Source of the DNA: Pelistega europaea | GTDB lineage: Bacteria; Pseudomonadota; Gammaproteobacteria; Burkholderiales; Burkholderiaceae_B | Length of the DNA: 64,000 bases | NCBI RefSeq assembly: GCF_013133775.1 | Contig: NZ_JABGBO010000003.1 | Location: 218,036 to 282,035, forward strand | Reading direction: 5' to 3' | Shown here: one piece after another, positions 33,109-41,221 of the stretch | How positions within the stretch are numbered: the stretch's first letter is position 1 | How the letters are laid out: each line of letters opens with the position of its first letter | Translations under genes and position numbers: made by a program | Notes under the pieces: model-generated | The model's input: only the letters and a program-made list of their open reading frames with translations | What the model was told of the DNA's origin: nothing | Database searches by the model: none

Positions 33109-34562
33109 TGAGTTGGGAAATTGTTATTGGTTTAGAAACTCACGTACAGCTTTCAACCAAATCAAAAATTTTCTCTGGCAGCAGCACAGCCTTTGGCGCC
33201 GCCCCCAATACACAAGCTAATCTTGTCGATATGGCATTGCCTGGTAGTTTACCGGTAATGAACCGTGAGGCAGTAGCAAAGGCGATTGCCTTTGGTTTAG
33301 CGATTGGTGCCAAGGTAGCCCCTCTTTCAGTATTTGCACGCAAACATTACTTCTACCCTGATCTACCTAAAAACTACCAAATTAGTCAATATGAATTGCC
33401 TGTGGTAGTTGGAGGAAAATTAAGTTTCTTTGTGGGTGAAGAGGAAAAAACTATTAACCTCACTCGTGCTCATCTTGAAGAAGACGCTGGTAAATCGCTG
33501 CATGATGACTTTACCGGCCCACTCGGTGAACTCTCTACTGGTATTGACCTAAACCGTACTGGCACACCTTTATTGGAAATTGTGACTGAACCTGAACTAC
33601 GTTCTGCAGCAGAAGCAGTAGCATATGCACGTGCGTTGCATGGTCTTGTAGTATGGTTAGGTATTTGCGATGGCAATATGCAAGAGGGCTCTTTCCGTGT
33701 CGATGCCAACGTATCTGTGCGACGTCAGGGTGATACAGAATTCGGTACTCGTACTGAGATTAAAAATGTAAACTCTTTCCGCTTCCTAGAGCGTGCAATT
33801 TTATTTGAAGCGCGCCGTCAAATTGAGCTTATCGAAGATGGAGGTACCGTTGTCCAAGAGACTCGTCTTTATGATGAAGCCAAGGATGAAACTCGTAGCA
33901 TGCGTAGTAAAGAAGATGCTCATGACTACCGCTATTTCCCTTGCCCAGACTTACCTCCTTTGGTTATCTCTGCTGACTGGATGGACAAAGTCCGCAATGA
34001 AATGCCTGAACTACCTGCTGCGCGTCGTGCTCGTTATGAAAGCGATTTAGGCTTATCCGCTTATCATGCAGCCCAGCTTACACTTAGCCGCCCTGTTGCA
34101 GATTACTTTGAACAAATCGTAGCAGAGGCCGGCAAAGACCAGGCTAAACAAGCTGCCAACTGGGTGATGGGCGAAGTGATGGCCAGCCTTAATCGGGATG
34201 AGCTGGACATTGTCCAATGCCCTGTCACTCCAGCACAATTAGCCAAACTATTTGCTCGTATTAGTGACAATACCATTTCTAACAAAATTGCTCGTGATGT
34301 CTTCCAAGCAATGTGGGCAGGAGAAAATGGTGCCGATGTAGACGCGATTATTGAAGCCAAGGGACTCAAACAAATCAGTGACTCTGGTGCCATCAGCGCG
34401 ATGATTGATGAAGTGATTGCAGCAAATGCAGCTATTGTCGAAGAGTATCGTTCGGGCAAACAAAAGGCCTTTAACTCTCTTGTTGGTCAAGTGATGAAAG
34501 CAGCCAAGGGCAAGGCTAATCCGGCTCAAGTCAACGAATTACTCAAACAAAAACTAGGGTGA
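33108..34562 (+). CDS. gatB: Aspartyl/glutamyl-tRNA amidotransferase subunit B
   Basis: Kinase/tRNA-binding subunit that activates the mischarged tRNA. It starts [15 protein letters not shown] with GGAGG upstream, contains [18 protein letters not shown] near residue 76, [11 protein letters not shown] and DFNRTG-like [16 protein letters not shown], and ends with the helical YqeY-like tail. The length is 484 residues from the ATG at 33108, which overlaps the gatA stop. Confidence 0.96.
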   Translation: MSWEIVIGLETHVQLSTKSKIFSGSSTAFGAAPNTQANLVDMALPGSLPVMNREAVAKAIAFGLAIGAKVAPLSVFARKHYFYPDLPKNYQISQYELPVVVGGKLSFFVGEEEKTINLTRAHLEEDAGKSLHDDFTGPLGELSTGIDLNRTGTPLLEIVTEPELRSAAEAVAYARALHGLVVWLGICDGNMQEGSFRVDANVSVRRQGDTEFGTRTEIKNVNSFRFLERAILFEARRQIELIEDGGTVVQETRLYDEAKDETRSMRSKEDAHDYRYFPCPDLPPLVISADWMDKVRNEMPELPAARRARYESDLGLSAYHAAQLTLSRPVADYFEQIVAEAGKDQAKQAANWVMGEVMASLNRDELDIVQCPVTPAQLAKLFARISDNTISNKIARDVFQAMWAGENGADVDAIIEAKGLKQISDSGAISAMIDEVIAANAAIVEEYRSGKQKAFNSLVGQVMKAAKGKANPAQVNELLKQKLG

Positions 34563-34567
34563 CATCA

Positions 34568-35458
34568 ATGAAATGGCACTTTACTAAAATGCACGGTGTT
34601 GGCAATGACTTTGTCGTTCTTGACGGCGTACGCCAAGCTATTCACATCACCCCGGCAATAGCACGTGCTATTGCACACCGCCAATTTGGCATAGGTGCAG
34701 ATCAAATTTTATTAGTTGAGGATCCAAGCCACCCCGAAGCCCACTTCCGCTATCGCATTTTTAATGCAGATGGTAGTGAGGTAGAGCATTGTGGTAATGG
34801 TTCTCGTTGTTTTGTGCGCTTTGTCCATGAGCAAAAACTTTCAGGTCGCAACCCGCTCAAAGCCGAGATTGCAACAGGGTTGATTACCCTCACTGAACAT
34901 GACAATCAAACAGTCAGTGTCGAAATGGGTCAAACCCGTTTTAACCCACAGGACATTGCTTTCGATGTTGATGGCTTACGGTCTACCTCCTGCGGGCAAG
35001 ATACACTGTGGCACTTGCCTCTGGCAAATGGTGATGAGGTAAATTTATCCATTGTCGGTATTTCTAATCCTCATGCAGTGCAAGTCGTAGATGATGTAAA
35101 AACAGCTCCTGTTGCTGTTCAAGGTCCGCTTATTGAGAGCCACCCACGCTTTAAAAACCGTGTTAATGCTGGTTTTATGCAAGTACTCAATGCCCACGAA
35201 ATTAATCTCCGAGTATACGAACGTGGGGCAGGAGAGACGCTTGCTTGTGGTACAGGTGCATGTGCTGCTGCAGTAGCAGGTATACGTCGAGGTCTTCTTG
35301 AAAGTCCTGTAAAAGTTCACACACGCGGCGGCGACTTAAGCATTGCCTATGATGGACATTCCATCATCATGACTGGATCAGCCACAACTGTTTATGAAGG
35401 CACTATTGATATTGACGCTCTTCTCCAATCCATTCCAGCACAGGTATTAAATCCATGA
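34568..35458 (+). CDS. dapF: Diaminopimelate epimerase
   Basis: Interconverts LL- and meso-diaminopimelate for lysine and peptidoglycan. Both catalytic cysteines are visible, in EHCGNGSRC near residue 76 and in LACGTGACA near residue 222. The start MKWHFTKMHGVGNDFVVLDG is at 34568, with GGGTG 6 bases upstream; a GTG at 34559 overlapping gatB is less likely. The length is 296 residues. It overlaps the DUF484 gene by four bases and belongs to the conserved dapF-DUF484-xerC group. Confidence 0.95.
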   Translation: MKWHFTKMHGVGNDFVVLDGVRQAIHITPAIARAIAHRQFGIGADQILLVEDPSHPEAHFRYRIFNADGSEVEHCGNGSRCFVRFVHEQKLSGRNPLKAEIATGLITLTEHDNQTVSVEMGQTRFNPQDIAFDVDGLRSTSCGQDTLWHLPLANGDEVNLSIVGISNPHAVQVVDDVKTAPVAVQGPLIESHPRFKNRVNAGFMQVLNAHEINLRVYERGAGETLACGTGACAAAVAGIRRGLLESPVKVHTRGGDLSIAYDGHSIIMTGSATTVYEGTIDIDALLQSIPAQVLNP

Positions 35459-36375
35459 CAGAGACTGTTTTTACTCCCGAAGCTATTGCTGAGTTTTTAA
35501 AAAATAATCCTAAATTTTTAGCAGAGCATGCTGATATATTTGCAGAAATAACAGTACCCAATCCTGATGGTCCTGGAGTACTTTCACTACTAGAACATCA
35601 GGTAAATACTCTTCGCCAACAACTTAAGCATTCACACCAGAATCTCCAAGATTTAGGTTATCTAGCTTATGAGAATCAAGGTATTAGTGACACCATTACC
35701 GACTGGTGTGCTTCGTTACTAGCTCAAAAAGAAAACGAACTTATCCCTGCCTCAATCGTGACAGGTCTACAAGATGCATTCCCTGAATTAGAGGTAGAGT
35801 TGTTACTCTGGGGACTTGAGAACCTTGAGGATTATCAACTTGAAGATAACAAAGAGGTTCAGCAATATATCCAATCACTCTCGCAACCCTATACAGGCAA
35901 AAACATTCATGCGGGCTTATCAGCTTGGCTTAGTGAGCCTGCTGCCTCCATTGCGGTAGCTCCGCTGCACGTTAATGATCAAGTCATAGGTGCATTAATT
36001 TTTGCAAGTAAAGATGCCAATCATTTTTATGAAGGCATGGGTGTGATTTTTTTAGAGACTCTAGGCTATCTTGCTAGTGCTGCTATTTCACGTATTGCAC
36101 CAATTGTGATGGATGATACGCCAGTAGATAACTGGGATACTGAAATCAATGATGAAGAAACAGAGGAATTTCACGTTACTGACAAATCTTTTGACACAGA
36201 GATTGATGATATTCCTGTACTCACTGAAGATAATGAACCTAGTTTGATTAATGATTATCCTGTATTAGAGCCTACGGATGAACCATCTCTTCAATCCGAT
36301 GATTATCCAGTACTCAATGAGGATACAGAGCCTACTCTTAAGGACAATCACTCTTTGTTAGACCCAGCAAAATAA
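35455..36375 (+). CDS. DUF484 family protein with a repetitive acidic tail
   Basis: A GAF-like protein of unknown function, always seen between dapF and xerC in proteobacteria. The N-terminal family signature is there: [16 protein letters not shown] and [14 protein letters not shown], then a GAF-like fold to about residue 215. Residues about 228-306 form an acidic tail with three near-repeats of the pattern D-x-PVL-x4-EP-S/T-L. This tail is longer than I expect for the family. The start codon overlaps dapF by four bases (ATGA). Confidence 0.82.
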   Translation: MTETVFTPEAIAEFLKNNPKFLAEHADIFAEITVPNPDGPGVLSLLEHQVNTLRQQLKHSHQNLQDLGYLAYENQGISDTITDWCASLLAQKENELIPASIVTGLQDAFPELEVELLLWGLENLEDYQLEDNKEVQQYIQSLSQPYTGKNIHAGLSAWLSEPAASIAVAPLHVNDQVIGALIFASKDANHFYEGMGVIFLETLGYLASAAISRIAPIVMDDTPVDNWDTEINDEETEEFHVTDKSFDTEIDDIPVLTEDNEPSLINDYPVLEPTDEPSLQSDDYPVLNEDTEPTLKDNHSLLDPAK

Positions 36376-36418
36376 GACGCTAAACCATTCCGGAAGTTCT
36401 GTAAGGGGGGTTACCAAA

Positions 36419-37393
36419 ATGTCAGATACCACCATTCCCATTCCCTCTGAAGTGATGCAGTGGTTATCATTTCTAGGCAATGAGAAACGTTATTCCACCC
36501 ATACGTTAGCAGCTTACCAGCGTGATATTTCTCTGCTGACTGCACTCTATCCTGATGTGGCTTTATCTGACATTTCCCATCCTCAAGTGCGTTCAGCAAT
36601 TGCACGATTACATGCCCAAGACTATAGTCCTCGCTCACTAGCACGCATTCTATCTACATGGCGTAGCTTTTATAAATGGTTTTGTATTCAAAAACATTTA
36701 AAAATCAACCCCACAGTAGGCGTCAAAACACCCAAAGTGCCTCGCTCTCTACCCAAAGCCCTCTCCGCAGATCAAGCTAAAACATTGCTTGATACTGGTC
36801 TTCAGTTAGAGGGTAATGATGCCATAGCTGCTCGAGATCAAGCCATGTTTGAACTGTTTTATTCTAGTGGCTTACGTTTATCTGAGCTTGTCAGTGTAGA
36901 TACCCAATTTCACAAAACAGACTCCTATGAGTCTCAAGGTTGGATTAATCTCGCTGAACATGAAATTACAGTTGTTGGTAAAGGCAAAAAAACACGTTTA
37001 TTGCCTCTTGGAGAAAAAGCAGTACAGGCAATTAAGCATTGGTTAAGTAAACGCCCCCTTCTTGTCAAACCTAGCACTCCAGTACAGGATGAGTTTGCTT
37101 TGTTCCTAGGAGAACGTGGTGCACGCATCACTCCCCGAGTCGTTCAGATACAACTTAAGAAGTTAGGTATTAAGAGCAATCTTCCTACCAATATCCATCC
37201 CCATGTACTGCGCCATAGTTTTGCAAGCCACCTGCTCCAATCATCACAAGATTTACGTGCAGTTCAAGAATTGTTGGGGCATGCAAAAATTTCCACTACG
37301 CAAATTTACACCAAATTGGATTTTCAACATCTTGCCCAAGTCTATGATCAGGCCCATCCAAGAGCCAAAAAAAAGAGCACCTCAAGTAAATGA
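36419..37393 (+). CDS. xerC: Site-specific tyrosine recombinase XerC
   Basis: Resolves chromosome dimers at dif with XerD. It has the N-terminal SAM-like DNA-binding domain (residues about 10-95) and a C-terminal catalytic domain with R in [10 protein letters not shown] in VGKGKKTR, H-x-x-R in [13 protein letters not shown] in LGHAKIS and the nucleophile Tyr in TTQIYTK. The length is 324 residues, and the ribosome site AAGGGGGG lies 8 bases upstream. Neighbours dapF and DUF484 support XerC rather than XerD. The 3' end doubles as the terminator of the convergent znu operon. Confidence 0.94.
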   Translation: MSDTTIPIPSEVMQWLSFLGNEKRYSTHTLAAYQRDISLLTALYPDVALSDISHPQVRSAIARLHAQDYSPRSLARILSTWRSFYKWFCIQKHLKINPTVGVKTPKVPRSLPKALSADQAKTLLDTGLQLEGNDAIAARDQAMFELFYSSGLRLSELVSVDTQFHKTDSYESQGWINLAEHEITVVGKGKKTRLLPLGEKAVQAIKHWLSKRPLLVKPSTPVQDEFALFLGERGARITPRVVQIQLKKLGIKSNLPTNIHPHVLRHSFASHLLQSSQDLRAVQELLGHAKISTTQIYTKLDFQHLAQVYDQAHPRAKKKSTSSK

Positions 37394-37400
37394 GATGCTC
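37365..37400 (-). terminator. Terminator of the znu operon, inside the end of xerC
   Basis: On the minus strand GAGCATCTCA (37400-37391) pairs with TGAGGTGCTC (37384-37375), one mismatch, followed by eight T (37374-37367). It lies about 185 bases downstream of the znuA stop and overlaps the xerC stop region. Confidence 0.72.
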
Positions 37401-37582
37401 TGAAGCACATACCCCACTCTAAAGTAAGGCACTACTTCCAAGGGGAATCGATACATTATTAACATGACTACTAGGATATTTTTATTACAATATGTATATA
37501 ATAGAACAAAATATAACAATCACAATAGGATAATACCCTAGGTTGGATGGGAAATATTCTATTTTCCCGATAAAAATATCAC

Positions 37583-38656
37583 TTACTTCAATGCCTCTAA
37601 AATCGTTTTAGCATTAGACTCTATCATACCCAAATAAGTGGAGCCCAAGCCTTCTGCAGCTAAAGCATCTGTGTACAGAGTACCACCGATTTTGGCCCCA
37701 CTTTCATTGGCTAATTGATCCACCAACTTGCGATTCTGTACATTTTCCAAGAAAACAGCTGGAAGTTTTGCATCACGAATTGCTTTAATTACAGTGGCAA
37801 CATCTTTAGCTGAAGGCTCTGCTGTAGTAGTAAATCCTAATGGGGTTAAGACTTTAAGCTGATAATCACGAGCAAAATACCCCAAAGCATCGTGTGTTGT
37901 GACTAAATAACGGCGGTTTTCTGGCAATGCTGCAAATTGTTTCTTTAAATCGCTATCCAATGCCTGTAATTTTTGTTTATAAGCTGCCGCATTCTTAGCA
38001 TAAGTTGCTGCATTTTTAGTGTCCACTTCACTTAAGGCTTTAGCAATATTATCTACATAGACTTGTGCATTATTCAAACTTTGCCATGCATGGGGATCAA
38101 ACTCTCCATGATGGTGATCATGATGACCTTCTGCTGCATGGTCATGTCCCTCATGTTCATGGTCATGTCCCTCATGTTCATGGTCATGTGCTTCATGGCC
38201 ATGTCCCTCGTGTTCATGGTCATGTGCTCCATGGTCATGCCCCTCATGTTCATGGTCATGTGCTTCATGGTCATGCCCCTCATGTTCATGGTCATGATCT
38301 TCCTCTCCTAAAACCTCTTCTGAGAGTTTTTGCTTCTGAATGCCATCAGACACAGCCACTATCTTACCTTTAAAGTTAGATGATTTGGCAAGCCGATTTG
38401 CCCAGTTATCAAGTTCCAATCCATTGGTAAACAATACCTTAACATCTTTAGAAAGTAATTTAGCATCACTTGGCTTAATCTCATAGCTATGGATATCCAT
38501 ATCAGGACCGACAAAGTTAACCACCTTCACTTCATCTCCACCCACATTTTTCACCATATCCTCAAGGATAGAGAAACTTGTAGCAACAGTTACTGCCTGC
38601 GCCTGTACAGCCAAACTCATACCCAAACTTAATCCAAAAATTGACCATAATTTCAT
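37583..38656 (-). CDS. znuA: Zinc ABC transporter substrate-binding protein ZnuA
   Basis: Periplasmic zinc-binding component of ZnuABC (cluster A-I binding protein). The start at ATG 38656 (AGAGGAAA upstream) gives a signal peptide ending VQAQA near residue 21. Zinc ligands are expected at the His of DMDIHSYE (residue 56), the His of GEFDPHAW (residue 189), the His in TTHDALGYF and a C-terminal Asp. Residues 119-184 are a very His-rich loop built of about 12-residue repeats (HDHEHEGHDHEA type), much longer than in E. coli. The length is 357 residues. The gene starts 2 bases after znuB ends. Confidence 0.94.
   Translation of the reverse strand: MKLWSIFGLSLGMSLAVQAQAVTVATSFSILEDMVKNVGGDEVKVVNFVGPDMDIHSYEIKPSDAKLLSKDVKVLFTNGLELDNWANRLAKSSNFKGKIVAVSDGIQKQKLSEEVLGEEDHDHEHEGHDHEAHDHEHEGHDHGAHDHEHEGHGHEAHDHEHEGHDHEHEGHDHAAEGHHDHHHGEFDPHAWQSLNNAQVYVDNIAKALSEVDTKNAATYAKNAAAYKQKLQALDSDLKKQFAALPENRRYLVTTHDALGYFARDYQLKVLTPLGFTTTAEPSAKDVATVIKAIRDAKLPAVFLENVQNRKLVDQLANESGAKIGGTLYTDALAAEGLGSTYLGMIESNAKTILEALK
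38105..38302. repeat. Tandem repeats encoding the ZnuA His-rich loop
   Basis: About 200 bases made of imperfect 36-base units and 18-base subunits (consensus GTTCATGGTCATGTCCCTCA as printed), each encoding HEHEGHDH-type residues. Length variation between strains by slippage or recombination is likely. Six-frame translations of this stretch give spurious Met/His-rich reading frames that should be ignored. Confidence 0.85.
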
Positions 38657-38658
38657 AT

Positions 38659-39519
38659 TTATTTCCTCTGTTGAATAATTTGCCAAACAAGACCACCGTG
38701 GGTACCAAAACATAAGGCACAAAAATACACTACACCTGCGGTCAAAATAATACAGGCAGAAGCGGGAAGATTAACCTGAAAAGAAACCACCATACCGATA
38801 TAAACGCTTACCATACCTAGCAAGACAGAAATTATCAGCTGTTGATTTAATGTCCTTCCTAAAAACTTAGCTGAGATAGCGGGCAATAGCATCATACCGA
38901 CCACCATCAAGGTTCCCAAAACTTGAAAACCTGCTAGTAAATTCATTACAAGCAAAAATAAAAACACCACATGTGTAAGTGCCCCACCTCCACCTTCTGC
39001 TCGTAAAAAAACTGCATCCAAACAATCCAAAACAAGTGGACGATAAATCATCGATAGCACCAAGACTGACAGACTACTCATCACCATAATAAAGAGTAGA
39101 TTTTCATTGTCTAATGCCAACACTGATCCAAATAACACATGTACAAGATCCATATTGGTTCCACGAATAGATACCAATACCACACCAAGTCCTAAAGACA
39201 CCAAATACAATGCCGCAAAACTCGATTCCTCCTTGAGCGTCGTCCAGCGAGCAATTAGTCCAGCCATTACAGCCACAACCACCCCAGTGACAAAACCACC
39301 CAGCATCATGGCACCGACAGACATCCCTGCAATCAAGAAGCCCAATGCTACCCCAGGCAAAATAGCATGAGACATAGCATCTGCTACTAGACTCATACGG
39401 CGCAGCACCAGAAAAACTCCGACTGAGCTAGCCGATAAGGCTAAAAACAAGGCACCAAACAACCCTCTTGCCATAAATCCAAAATCAACAAAAGGGGCTA
39501 AAAAAATTTCATACATCAC
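38659..39519 (-). CDS. znuB: Zinc ABC transporter permease ZnuB
   Basis: Inner-membrane channel of the zinc importer, 286 residues with about eight hydrophobic helices. The cluster 9-type permease landmarks are LSASSVGVFLVLRRMSLVADAMSHAILPGVA (key residues R, M, D, S, H, P) near residues 28-58 and LGTLMVVGMMLLPAISA near residue 210. It sits between znuC and znuA. Confidence 0.93.
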   Translation of the reverse strand: MMYEIFLAPFVDFGFMARGLFGALFLALSASSVGVFLVLRRMSLVADAMSHAILPGVALGFLIAGMSVGAMMLGGFVTGVVVAVMAGLIARWTTLKEESSFAALYLVSLGLGVVLVSIRGTNMDLVHVLFGSVLALDNENLLFIMVMSSLSVLVLSMIYRPLVLDCLDAVFLRAEGGGGALTHVVFLFLLVMNLLAGFQVLGTLMVVGMMLLPAISAKFLGRTLNQQLIISVLLGMVSVYIGMVVSFQVNLPASACIILTAGVVYFCALCFGTHGGLVWQIIQQRK

Positions 39520-39522
39520 AAA

Positions 39523-40239
39523 CTAAAATCCCTTAAGTGCCAATCGGCGTGCTTTTTGTAAGTTATCCTCATTAAGGACATCCGCTGTTTTTCCCCACGC
39601 GACTTGCTCACCTGCTAATAATAAGGTGTCAGGAAAGACTCTTTCGACCAAGGCGGCATCATGTAAAACTGCAATTACCGTCCTACCTGCTTGGTGCCAC
39701 CCCTGCATAAGACGGACCAAATCAGCACAAGTATCTTCGTCAATGGCAGTTAAAGGTTCATCCAACAGGAAAATCTGTGGGTCTCTCACAATAAGGCGAG
39801 CAAACAAAGCTCGCTGTAACTGACCGCCTGAAAGTGTGCCAATCAATTGTTGTGCTTGGTGCTGTAATCCTACTTGCATCAAGGCATGACGTATGCGACT
39901 ACGCTCCTCTTCGCTGTAGGAGCGAAAAGGTCCCACTCTTCGCCACGCCCCCAGTGCAACCAAGTCATGCACAGTAATAGGAAAACTCTTATCAATCTCG
40001 CTTAACTGAGGAAGCAAACTCATCTGCTCTCGTAGCTGAGGAGCAATATCTACCTTGCCTGAAATAGGTCTCAAAAAACCCACAATGGTTTTAATCAATG
40101 TAGATTTTCCTGCCCCATTGGGCCCTAAAATGGCAGTCATTGACCCTTGATCAAACTGTCCAGAAATCCCTTTGAGAACAAAATCTGGGGTACTTCTGCG
40201 CTGTCCTACACTTAAATCTGTCAGACGAATGGCAAACAT
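39523..40239 (-). CDS. znuC: Zinc ABC transporter ATP-binding protein ZnuC
   Basis: ATPase of the zinc importer, 238 residues. It has the Walker A GPNGAGKST near residue 40, signature LSGGQLQRALFARL, Walker B IFLLDEPLTAID and the H-loop AVLHDA. The start codon directly follows the stop (TAG, 40242-40240) of the small upstream reading frame with no gap, so the two may be coupled in translation. Confidence 0.94.
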   Translation of the reverse strand: MFAIRLTDLSVGQRRSTPDFVLKGISGQFDQGSMTAILGPNGAGKSTLIKTIVGFLRPISGKVDIAPQLREQMSLLPQLSEIDKSFPITVHDLVALGAWRRVGPFRSYSEEERSRIRHALMQVGLQHQAQQLIGTLSGGQLQRALFARLIVRDPQIFLLDEPLTAIDEDTCADLVRLMQGWHQAGRTVIAVLHDAALVERVFPDTLLLAGEQVAWGKTADVLNEDNLQKARRLALKGF

Positions 40240-40425
40240 CTATAACCAACCCAAGAAGTTAGCTACAAACAACCATAACAAGACTAACAACAAAAAAAGG
40301 GGCTTTAGTCGCCCCCATAAAGATGTTGTCAATACTGTATGTGGGTCACAACAGGGAGCCAAGCACTCTTTGGTAGCAAAATCAGCCGTATTGGCATAAT
40401 GATTCGTTTTCATTGTAGAATTCAT
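40240..40425 (-). CDS. Small membrane protein at the head of the znu operon, hypothetical
   Basis: A 61-residue frame (57 if it starts at the ATG at 40413) between the Zur-type operator and znuC. The N-terminal part has several potential metal ligands (H9, H/C in KECLAPCCDPH near residues 19-29). The C-terminal 20 residues form a single hydrophobic helix (PLFLLLVLLWLFVANFLGWL). Its stop abuts the znuC start exactly. Neither ATG has a strong ribosome site, so it could be non-coding leader. I do not recognise a family. If real it may be a zinc-responsive accessory of ZnuABC; that is inference. Confidence 0.5.
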   Translation of the reverse strand: MNSTMKTNHYANTADFATKECLAPCCDPHTVLTTSLWGRLKPLFLLLVLLWLFVANFLGWL

Positions 40426-40447
40426 ACTGCAAACATTACTTTCATCG

Positions 40448-40485
40448 TTTTGATATATTGTAGCATATGTTATAATATATCAAAA
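40448..40485. promoter_or_regulatory. Zur operator with divergent promoters
   Basis: A 38-bp palindrome centred between 40466 and 40467 with only two mismatched pairs. Bases 40464-40481 agree at 16 of 18 positions with the Zur box I remember for alphaproteobacteria (GATATGTTATAACATATC). The left half, 40452-40469, gives a second overlapping site with 14 of 18. The palindrome holds TATAAT on the plus strand (40471-40476, towards zur) and TACAAT on the minus strand (40462-40457, towards znu), so a repressor bound here would shut both directions. Confidence 0.78.
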
Positions 40486-40513
40486 GTATTTTTTATCAGA
40501 AGGACTTGTCACG

Positions 40514-41008
40514 ATGGATCGTCCACACGCCTTTTCGCCTGATACCAACCATAAACTTGCAGAGGCTGCTGCTCTATGCGAGTCTAGAGGCAAGCGCTTA
40601 ACGACTATTCGAGCTCAAGTTTTAGGGCTCATGCTAGACAACGAACGCAGTCTCAAGGCCTATGAGCTTCTTGATAAGATGCAAGAAATTCACCCCAGCT
40701 CTAAGCCCGCCACTGTTTATAGAGCATTGGAGTTTCTGGAAGAAGAGGGATTTATCCATCGTCTTGATGCCATTAATGGCTGGACAGCCTGTCAACATAT
40801 CCATGCTGACGCACATGAGCATCATGATTTACTCGCCGTCTGTACAGAATGTGGTGCTGTGCGCGAAATTAGAGCACCACAGATTAATGAACAATTACAT
40901 GATTTGCTCGCCCAAGTTGGCTTTAGTCAAAATGCTCCTCAGACGGAAATCCGTGCCACCTGTACCTCTTGCCAACAAAAACACGCTTCTTCACATACAA
41001 AATCATAA
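40514..41008 (+). CDS. zur: Zinc uptake regulator Zur (Fur family)
   Basis: A 164-residue Fur-family repressor. A winged-helix domain (LTTIRAQVLGLMLDN...KPATVYRALEFLEEEGFIHRL) is followed by a dimerisation domain with HADAHEHHDLLAVCTECGAV and a C-terminal CTSCQQKHASSH, giving two CxxC pairs for structural zinc plus regulatory His ligands. The context (znuABC divergent, COG0523 and a zinc-independent DksA downstream) makes Zur far more likely than Fur. The ribosome site AAGGA lies 9 bases upstream. Probably autoregulated through the palindrome at 40448-40485. Confidence 0.92.
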   Translation: MDRPHAFSPDTNHKLAEAAALCESRGKRLTTIRAQVLGLMLDNERSLKAYELLDKMQEIHPSSKPATVYRALEFLEEEGFIHRLDAINGWTACQHIHADAHEHHDLLAVCTECGAVREIRAPQINEQLHDLLAQVGFSQNAPQTEIRATCTSCQQKHASSHTKS

Positions 41009-41120
41009 GCATATGCTCTTGTTTTTTAAATCGGCATCCCCATATAGCAGCGATATTTTTAAATATCAGTTTACAATGTCGGCTTAATTTGGGTGTTGCG
41101 TTTTGCAAAAGCAAAACAAA

Positions 41121-41147
41121 TATAACATTTCTATGTTATAAATAACA
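41121..41147 (+). promoter_or_regulatory. Zur-like half-sites upstream of the COG0523 gene
   Basis: TATAACAT (41121-41128) and ATGTTATA (41133-41140) are exact inverted copies around four bases. TATAACATTTC at 41121-41131 equals one half of the enterobacterial Zur box as I remember it, and TGTTAT-AA-ATAACA (41134-41147) is a further short palindrome. The site lies about 80 bases ahead of the GTPase start. The half-site order differs from a canonical Zur box, so regulation is plausible but unproven. Confidence 0.5.
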
Positions 41148-41221
41148 GGCTGTAATAAAAGTACATTTCGTCTTCTATTCGGCTAAACACCCTATGTAGC
41201 TGTCACTTTCTAGGAAATAAC

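Noticed and set aside
37500..37575. GGGAAA...TTTTCCC repeat after znuA
   Set aside because: Short arms, no T tract on the strand that would need it; the better terminator is at 37365-37400.
38105..38302. CRISPR-like direct repeats
   Set aside because: The units are in frame with znuA, have no unique spacers of constant length and encode a metal-binding loop.
38065..38373. Met/His/Val-rich reading frames on both strands inside znuA
   Set aside because: They are alternative-frame readings of the repeats that encode the ZnuA His-rich loop. No ribosome sites of their own.
38657..38722. Longer start for ZnuA
   Set aside because: It overlaps the end of znuB and precedes a good signal peptide with its own AGAGGAAA site.
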